A DNA stretch of 64,000 bases, taken from NCBI RefSeq assembly GCF_900240305.1, contig NZ_LT964854.1, positions 1,798,001-1,862,000 on the forward strand, read 5' to 3'. Shown here piece by piece: positions 58,978 through 64,000 of this stretch; within the stretch, counting starts at the first letter, position 1; each line of letters opens with the position of its first letter. This DNA is from Ottowia massiliensis (GTDB lineage: Bacteria > Pseudomonadota > Gammaproteobacteria > Burkholderiales > Burkholderiaceae_C). The notes under the pieces were generated by a model that was given only the letters and a program-made list of their open reading frames with translations, searched no databases and was not told the origin of the DNA. The position numbers and the translations under genes were made by a program.

Positions 58978-59150
58978 CTGGCTCTTTTACACATCTCCGA
59001 GCCCACGAGGCGGACTCCTTTCTCGTATGCCCTCCTTTTGCTGGAAAAAAAAAACCACATCTCCTGCCACCTNNNNNNNNNNNGGACTACCCGCGGCGTG
59101 CGTTTGTAGGCATAAGCTCGTCGGCAGCGTCATACGTCGATAGGAGCCAG
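58978..59150. other. Illumina Nextera adapter sequence around an 11-N scaffold gap (contamination)
   Basis: From 58978, CTGGCTCTTTTACACATCT, then CCGAGCCCACGAG, then GGACTCCT (the N705 index) and TCTCGTATGCC, a poly-A run and low-quality sequence up to the Ns at 59073-59083: this is the i7 side of the Nextera adapter with a few errors. At 59118-59150 TCGTCGGCAGCGTCA and GGAGCCAG follow the i5-side adapter in the opposite sense. None of it is genomic. Confidence 0.93.
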
Positions 59151-59195
59151 GTGCGCTATCTTTTTTGATGGTGAAAGGGCGGGGCAGGGGGCGGT

Positions 59196-60113
59196 TCAGA
59201 AGTAGCCGTCGCGCTTGCGCTTTTCCATGCTGGCGTCGCTGGTCTGGTCGTCCATGCGGGTGGCGCCGCGTTCGCTGACGCTGGCGGCCAGGGTTTCCAC
59301 AATGATGTCGGCGGGCGTGGCGGCGGTACTGGGCACGGGGCAGGTGCAGGTGATGTCGCCCACGGTGCGAAAGCGCACGCTGCGTTTTTGCACGGTTTCG
59401 CCCGGTTTGGGCGGCGTCAGGGGCGTGACGGGCACGAGCAGGCCCCGGCGTTCGATGACGTCGCGCTCGTGGGCGTAGTAGAGGCTGGGCAGCTCGATGT
59501 TTTCGCGGCCGATGTATTGCCACACGTCCAGCTCCGTCCAGTTGCTGATGGGAAAGACGCGGAAGTGCTCGCCGGGGGCCAGGCGGGTGTTGAACAGCGT
59601 CCAGAGTTCGGGCCGCTGGGCTTTGGGCTGCCATTGGCCGAAGCTGTCGCGGTGGCTGAAGATGCGCTCTTTGGCGCGGGCTTTTTCTTCGTCGCGCCGC
59701 GCGCCGCCCATGAGGGCGTCGAAGCGGAATTCTTCAATGGCTTCGAGCAGGGTGACGGACTGGTGGGCGTTGCGGCTTTCGTCGGGGCGGGCCAGGCGCA
59801 CGGTGCCGCGCGCGATGCTGTCTTCCACGCTGCGCACGATGAGTTCGGCCCCCAGTTCGGCGGCGCGCTTGTCGCGCAAGGCGGTGACTTCGGGGAAGTT
59901 GTGGCCCGTGTCAATCATGAGCAGCGGGTAGGGGATGCGGCCCGCGCCAAAGGCTTTTTCGGCGCAGCGCAGCATGACGAGCGAGTCTTTGCCGCCGGAA
60001 AAAAGCAGCGCCGGGCGGTCAAAAGCGGCGGCGGCTTCGCGCAGGATGAAGATGGTTTCTTCTTCCAGCGCGTCCAGATGGGCGGCCGAGAGGTGGTGGG
60101 CAGGTGCGTTCAT
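59196..60113 (-). CDS. cysD: Sulfate adenylyltransferase subunit 2
   Basis: ATP sulfurylase small subunit; forms adenosine-5'-phosphosulfate with the GTPase CysN. 305 residues. The PP-loop is LLFSGGKDSLVMLR near residue 39; TGHNFPEV, GGARRDEEKARAKER, WTELDVWQYIGREN and the C-terminal KRKRDGYF are all typical. The ATG at 60113 is preferred to a 35-residue extension. cysN would be expected next; its place is taken by the adapter-contaminated join. 80 nt after cysH. Confidence 0.94.
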   Translation of the reverse strand: MNAPAHHLSAAHLDALEEETIFILREAAAAFDRPALLFSGGKDSLVMLRCAEKAFGAGRIPYPLLMIDTGHNFPEVTALRDKRAAELGAELIVRSVEDSIARGTVRLARPDESRNAHQSVTLLEAIEEFRFDALMGGARRDEEKARAKERIFSHRDSFGQWQPKAQRPELWTLFNTRLAPGEHFRVFPISNWTELDVWQYIGRENIELPSLYYAHERDVIERRGLLVPVTPLTPPKPGETVQKRSVRFRTVGDITCTCPVPSTAATPADIIVETLAASVSERGATRMDDQTSDASMEKRKRDGYF

Positions 60114-60193
60114 GGGCGTGGGAGGCGTGAGTGGCGGTGTTGGGGAGAAAGGCCGGGCGGCGGGCGCTTGGCGCGCGGGGTTCCGTGCGGGAT

Positions 60194-60865
60194 TCAGTGC
60201 GCCAGGTGCAGGCCGCATTCGCGGCGCTCTTCGGCTTTGGTGGGGTCGAAGTAGTCAAAGTTGTTGGGCAGGCCGTGGGTCTGGCAGTAGGCGTGCAGGT
60301 CTTTGGCGCTCCAGTGCAGCAGGGGGGCGACTTTGATGAGGCCGTCGGGGTTGAGGCTGACGGGCTGCATGCGGGCGCGCTCGTCGCTGTCGCTGGCGCG
60401 CAAGGCGGTGAGCCAGATGCGGGGGGCCATTTCGCGCAGCGCGCGCGCAAAAGGCTCCAGCTTCACTTCTTCGGTGAAGGCGGCGTGGCGGGGGTCGTCC
60501 AGCGCGGGGGCGGGGCCTTCCAGCGCTTCGCGGTGGGCGCGGGTGCGGCGCGGCAGGTAGGCGTGCAAATTCAGGCCCAGCTGGCGCGTGAGCGCGTCGG
60601 CGAACTGGTAGGTGGCGGCGGTGTTGTAGCCGCTGTCCATCCACACCACGGGCACATCGGGCTGCACGCGGCAGGCCATGTGCAGGATGACGGCCTCGAA
60701 GGGCCGGAAGTTGGTGGTGACGATGGCGCGCAGCCCCAGGCGCCGGCCCAGGCCCAGCGCCCAGGCGGTGAGGGCAGGGGCGTCATGGCCCAGCTCATCG
60801 CTCACGCGGGCCAGCTCTTCGGCGCCGGGCATGGCCGGGGCGGCTGTTGCGGCGGCGCGGTTCAT
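60194..60865 (-). CDS. cysH: Phosphoadenylyl-sulfate/adenylyl-sulfate reductase family protein
   Basis: 223 residues. Reduces activated sulfate to sulfite using thioredoxin. The PP-loop-like region IVTTNFRPFEAVILHMACRV and VWMDSGYNTAATYQFAD are visible, and the C-terminus RRECGLHLAH carries the catalytic Cys. The extra CC and CxxC cysteines that bind [4Fe-4S] in APS reductases are absent, so PAPS may be the substrate; this is inference. Overlaps DUF934 by 4 bp. Confidence 0.9.
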   Translation of the reverse strand: MNRAAATAAPAMPGAEELARVSDELGHDAPALTAWALGLGRRLGLRAIVTTNFRPFEAVILHMACRVQPDVPVVWMDSGYNTAATYQFADALTRQLGLNLHAYLPRRTRAHREALEGPAPALDDPRHAAFTEEVKLEPFARALREMAPRIWLTALRASDSDERARMQPVSLNPDGLIKVAPLLHWSAKDLHAYCQTHGLPNNFDYFDPTKAEERRECGLHLAH

Positions 60866-61338
60866 TCGGCCTCCCGTGCGAAGTGGGGGCGGGGCTGCTG
60901 CGCGTCGCCCTGGTAGAACTCGTCAAACACCACGAACTGGCGCGGGGCGGCTTCGGCGTTCACGCCTGCGGCCAGCACGGCGCTGGTAAAGCCGCTGCGC
61001 TGCATGAGCAAAAGCTGGTCGATGAGCACGTCGCCCGTGGCGCGCAGCTCGCCGGTAAAGCCCAGGCGGCGGCGCAGCAGCACGGCCTGGCTGTAGGCGC
61101 GGCCATCGGTGAATTTGGGAAAGTTCAGCTCGATGCAGGTGACGCCCTGCAAAGCGCCTTCGGCGGCCAGCGCGAGCACGTCGGCGTCGTTGGCGATTTG
61201 CAAAACGCCGGGCGCGGCGCTGGCGGAAGCAGCGCTTTCAGAGGCGCTTTCAGCAGTGTTTTCTGCGGGGTTTTCAGCGGCGCTGCCCGCCGGGGCTTCG
61301 CTTTCGGCGGGGGCAACGATGCGGATGGTTTCTTTCAT
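60862..61338 (-). CDS. DUF934-family protein of the sulfate-assimilation cluster
   Basis: 158 residues. A Glu/Ala/Ser-rich variable segment (residues 10-40) is followed by the conserved DUF934 part: CIELNFPKFTDGRAYSQAVL, RRRLGFTGELRATGDVLIDQ and the end QFVVFDEFYQGD. Found in betaproteobacteria between cysI and cysH; its biochemical role is unknown and I do not assign one. ATGA overlap with cysH and 34 nt after cysI. Confidence 0.85.
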   Translation of the reverse strand: MKETIRIVAPAESEAPAGSAAENPAENTAESASESAASASAAPGVLQIANDADVLALAAEGALQGVTCIELNFPKFTDGRAYSQAVLLRRRLGFTGELRATGDVLIDQLLLMQRSGFTSAVLAAGVNAEAAPRQFVVFDEFYQGDAQQPRPHFAREAE

Positions 61339-61372
61339 CGCGGCGCTTTCTTTGTTGTGCCGGGCCGCTCGC

Positions 61373-63217
61373 TCAGGCCACGGCGGCGGGCTGGGCCGCA
61401 GCGGGGGCGGCGGCAGGCTTGGCGGGCTTGTCTTCGGGCCGCGCGTGGCGGGCGGCGTTGGCGGCGGCCTTGAAAGGGTCATGGCCCAGGCGGCGCACGG
61501 TGTCGATGAAGTGCTCTTTGCCGTCGCGCAGTTCGCGGTAGGTGTTCAGGATGGCCTGCACCACGTCGGGCACTTCGGCGGCGGAGAAGGCCGGGCCGAT
61601 GATCTTGCCCGGCCCCTCGCGGCCCGACAGGTGCGAGCCGTCGCTGCCGCCCAGGGTGATCTGGTACCACTCCTTGCCGTCTTTGTCCACGCCCAGAATG
61701 CCGATGTGGCCGCTGTGGTGGTGGCCGCAGGAGTTGATGCAGCCGCTCATGTTCAGGTCAATCGGCCCCAGGTCTTCGGCCTCGTCGATGTCTTCATACA
61801 GGGCCATGAGCGCGGCGGCAATGGGAATGGAGCGCGCATTGGCCAGGGCGCAGAAGTCGCCGCCGGGGCAGGAAATCATGTCGGTAATCAGCCCGATGTT
61901 GGGCTGCGCCAGCCGCAGTGCGCGCGCCGCTTCGTAAAGAGCGGGCAGATCGGCGCGGCGCACCCAGGGCAGCAGCAGGTTTTGCTCGTGCGTGAGGCGC
62001 ACTTCGCCCGCCGAAAAACGGTCGGCCAGATCGGCCACGGCGTCCATCGTGGCGGCGTCGGCGTCGCCCGGGGCCATGCCCAGGCGCTTGAAGGAAAGAT
62101 GCACCACGGCCAGGCGCGGGTCGCGGTGGGCCTGCACATTGCGCGCCAGCCAGCGCTGGTAGGGCAGGGCATTCACATCAACCGGCTGCTGCGGCGCCAC
62201 GGCGGGCGCGTCTTCGCCCGCCAGCGCGGGCGGCGCAAAGCACGCGGACACGCGCTCCAGCTCGGCTTGCGGAATGGTGTGCGGCGCGCCGTCGTGCTCG
62301 ACGATGGCGCGGTATTCGGCCTCCACCGCGTCAATGAAGCTCTGCCCTTCGGCCTTGACCAGTATCTTGATGCGCGCCTTCCACACGTTGTCGCGGCGGC
62401 CATAGCGGTTGTAGACGCGGATGATGGCTTCCAGATAGTTCAGGATCTGATCCCAGGGCAAAAACTCGCGCAGCACCGCGCTGATGACCGGCGTGCGCCC
62501 CATGCCGCCGCCAGCGCGCACCTTGAAGCCCAGCGCGCCCGCATCGTCTTTCACCAGTTGCAGGCCCACGTCGTACCAGCCCAGCGCCGCGCGGTCCTCG
62601 GCCGCGCCGTTCAGGCTCACCTTGAACTTGCGCGGCAGAAAAGCGAATTCGGGATGCAGCGTGCTCCACTGCCGCAGGATTTCGGCGAAGGGGCGCGGAT
62701 CGGCCAGCTCATCGGGCGCAATGCCCGCCAGCGCGTCGGTGCAGATATTGCGGATGCAGTTGCCGCTGGTCTGAATGCCGTGCAGCCCCACGGTGGCCAG
62801 CAAGTCCATCACGTCGGCGCTCTTGGCCAGCGGAATCCAGTTGTATTGCACGTTGGTGCGCGTGGTGAAGTGGCCGTAGCCGTAGCGCAGCGGCGGCGCA
62901 TCCAGCGTCAGCCCCGGCTGGCGGGCCTGCAAGGCGTCTTGCTGGGCCTGCGCCTCGGCAAACAGGCCCGGCTCCGGCTGATCGAACTCGCGCGCCACCC
63001 GCGCCAGCACCCGCATCTGCGCGCTGCTGATTTCGCCATAAGGCACCGCCACGCGCAGCATGGGCGCGTAGCGCTGCACATACCAGCCGTTTTGCAGCCG
63101 CAGCGGCTTGAACTGGTCTTCCGACAGCTCCCCGCGCTGCCAGCGCGAGAGCTGATCGCGAAACTGCGCCGCCCGCTGGCGGATGAGTTGCAAATCGAAT
63201 TCGGTTTTGACGTACAT
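61373..63217 (-). CDS. cysI: Sulfite reductase hemoprotein (ferredoxin- or flavoprotein-linked)
   Basis: 614 residues. Reduces sulfite to sulfide with siroheme and a [4Fe-4S] cluster. Two nitrite/sulfite reductase ferredoxin-like halves flank two catalytic domains: FTTRTNVQYNWIPL and SGNCIRNICTDALAGI in the first, then DMISCPGGDFCALANARSI and LNMSGCINSCGHHHSGHIGI, which carry the four cluster/siroheme cysteines. The ATG at 63217 is preferred to a frame seven codons longer. First gene of the cluster. C-terminal tail Ala/Pro-rich. Confidence 0.92.
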   Translation of the reverse strand: MYVKTEFDLQLIRQRAAQFRDQLSRWQRGELSEDQFKPLRLQNGWYVQRYAPMLRVAVPYGEISSAQMRVLARVAREFDQPEPGLFAEAQAQQDALQARQPGLTLDAPPLRYGYGHFTTRTNVQYNWIPLAKSADVMDLLATVGLHGIQTSGNCIRNICTDALAGIAPDELADPRPFAEILRQWSTLHPEFAFLPRKFKVSLNGAAEDRAALGWYDVGLQLVKDDAGALGFKVRAGGGMGRTPVISAVLREFLPWDQILNYLEAIIRVYNRYGRRDNVWKARIKILVKAEGQSFIDAVEAEYRAIVEHDGAPHTIPQAELERVSACFAPPALAGEDAPAVAPQQPVDVNALPYQRWLARNVQAHRDPRLAVVHLSFKRLGMAPGDADAATMDAVADLADRFSAGEVRLTHEQNLLLPWVRRADLPALYEAARALRLAQPNIGLITDMISCPGGDFCALANARSIPIAAALMALYEDIDEAEDLGPIDLNMSGCINSCGHHHSGHIGILGVDKDGKEWYQITLGGSDGSHLSGREGPGKIIGPAFSAAEVPDVVQAILNTYRELRDGKEHFIDTVRRLGHDPFKAAANAARHARPEDKPAKPAAAPAAAQPAAVA

Positions 63218-63336
63218 GGTGGGCTTTGTGGGAAGCAAGCCCGCCCACGGCCTGGCCGCGAGCGGTTTTGCGAAAAAACAAGCCCCGCACTGTAGGCACG
63301 CGCCGCGCCAAAGGGAACGATTTTTTGGTTAGTGCC

Positions 63337-63356
63337 TTATGCGCCAAACGGCATAA
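63337..63356. promoter_or_regulatory. Candidate LysR-type (CysB-like) operator upstream of cysI
   Basis: TTATGC and GCATAA form an inverted repeat with eight bases between, 120 nt upstream of the cysI start. LysR-type regulators such as CysB bind dyads of this general size in cys promoters, so it is a candidate only. Confidence 0.35.
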
Positions 63357-63474
63357 AGCGCCGCCGCCTGCCAACATAGCCCCAGGGTTGGCGGACGTGG
63401 CAGCAGGCAAGGCCGGGCCGGGCGGCGGGTGCATGAGAGCCGGGCCTGAATCGCAGGCGCTGCCCGTCTGGAAG

Positions 63475-63563
63475 CACCAAAAAGAGGAGCTGATTCAGGG
63501 GGCCAAAAATGCCGGTTCCCGCAGTTTCCACCAGGACATCATGCTATGAATGAAGGAGCGAAA
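63475..63563 (+). repeat. Family-1 interspersed repeat, copy 16 (forward)
   Basis: Starts CACCAAAAAGAGGAGCTGAT, core TTCCACCAGGACATCATGCT, ends ATGAATGAAGGAGCGAAAG. Lies between the cysI promoter region and the gspK-like gene; no other feature is seen in 63218-63597 apart from the palindrome. Confidence 0.9.
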
Positions 63564-63597
63564 GTAGCGGCCAGCGTTCCGGCCATGCCTTGCCTGG

Positions 63598-64000
63598 TCA
63601 GTCTTCTTTCAGCCCGGTCAGCGGCTGGCGCTGGCGCCAGAGGACGGTGACGGGCGGATGGCGGCCCTGGCCGCGCTGCACGGCGGCGGTTTCCTGCAAG
63701 GCTACGTCATCCAGCCGCAGGCGGCCCTGCACTTCAAAGAAGCTGGAGAGCACGTCGCACCACTGGGCGGGGCATTCGCGCACTGGCTGCTGTGCGCCGC
63801 CGGCGGCCTGGGCGGCGTCGGCAATGCTTTTGAACGGCCTGGCGGCGCGCGCGGCGGCCATGCGCTGGGCGCTGGCCAGGTCGATGCCGGTGACGGCGTG
63901 GATGACTTCGGCGCTGGCGGTGTTCAGATTGACGGGCGTGCGCTGCGGCAGCAGGGTGATGTGCGGCAGCAGCGCCGCGAGCGTGGCGGGCGGCACGCCC
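63598..64000 (-). CDS. gspK: Type II secretion minor pseudopilin GspK, C-terminal part
   Basis: About 134 residues, cut by the window end. PVNLNTASAEVIHAVTGIDL is the helix-hairpin-like motif of GspK, and FFEVQGRLRLDDVALQETAA with VTVLWRQRQ is its C-terminal domain. GspK is the large tip pseudopilin of the type II secretion system. The gene ends at 63598. Other gsp genes must lie beyond the window. Confidence 0.8.
   Translation of the reverse strand, partial: GVPPATLAALLPHITLLPQRTPVNLNTASAEVIHAVTGIDLASAQRMAAARAARPFKSIADAAQAAGGAQQPVRECPAQWCDVLSSFFEVQGRLRLDDVALQETAAVQRGQGRHPPVTVLWRQRQPLTGLKED

Noticed and set aside
58978..59060. Toxin N-terminus MWFFFSSKRRAYEKG and following residues
   Set aside because: These codons are translated from Nextera adapter sequence.
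1405..63563. CRISPR array suggested by many similar short repeats
   Set aside because: Copies are kilobases apart, in both orientations, without regular spacers or cas genes.

Overview
The window is high-GC DNA from a betaproteobacterium, most likely a Burkholderiales member close to Comamonadaceae. This rests on a porin of the Burkholderiales type, an isc operon followed by hscB-hscA-fdx and dnaQ, a DUF934-cysH-cysD sulfate cluster, and a YadG/YadH-type exporter next to a BolA gene. It is a scaffold rather than finished sequence. There are four single-N joins or near-joins and one 11-N join whose flanks still carry Illumina Nextera adapter sequence. No rRNA, tRNA or CRISPR array was recognised.

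Layout. 1-1.2 kb: pilU (partial) and pilT. 2-3 kb: a porin of unusually low GC. 3.5-5.6 kb: gabD and a Zur-like regulator. 6.3-8.9 kb: a pair of exporter-type ABC half-transporters collapsed at a gap. 9.4-16 kb: the iron-sulfur cluster operon iscR-S-U-A-hscB-hscA-fdx plus dnaQ, with a good IscR box in front. 16.2-18.2 kb: a ProQ/FinO protein and hemA. 18.5-23.8 kb: the glycerol-3-phosphate importer ugpB-A-E-C with a GDPD. 24.3-30.8 kb: a periplasmic SGNH hydrolase, a lipase effector with an ankyrin lipoprotein beside it, and a FetA/FrpB-like TonB receptor. 31-32.8 kb: a membrane protein with norE- and norF-like genes.

32.7-38.5 kb is a graveyard. A PchR-like AraC regulator is split by about 0.7 kb that looks like Neisseriaceae DNA. 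It carries a pepN 3' end, an exact Simonsiella-type DNA uptake sequence and a neisserial-type small repeat. The neighbouring TonB receptor is split by a 162-bp inverted-repeat element and truncated. Only the tail of an MFS transporter is left, next to a duplicated fragment of a von Willebrand A gene. 38.6-54.9 kb is mostly housekeeping: a methyltransferase, bolA, an ABC exporter, a cyclase-FHA protein, proC, an FAH hydrolase, dmeF, a Lys/Ala-rich protein, an orphan sugar-type ABC ATPase, galU, a phosphofructokinase, a pseudouridine synthase, a Tdi1-like immunity protein and YeiH.

55.7-59 kb is a toxin-immunity locus. It holds the C-terminal part of a large toxin, six small paralogous candidate immunity genes of three types (types A and B each present twice in the same order), and a decayed second toxin tip. 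59.2-63.2 kb is assimilatory sulfate reduction (cysI, DUF934, cysH, cysD), and the window ends in a gspK-like gene.

Two interspersed repeat families run through the intergenic DNA. Family 1 is about 88 bp, with at least 16 clear copies. Family 2 is about 160 bp with terminal inverted repeats: two full copies and two fragments. With the oral-Neisseriaceae-like insert, they suggest a naturally transformed, repeat-rich genome, perhaps from a mouth-associated host; that habitat is inference.
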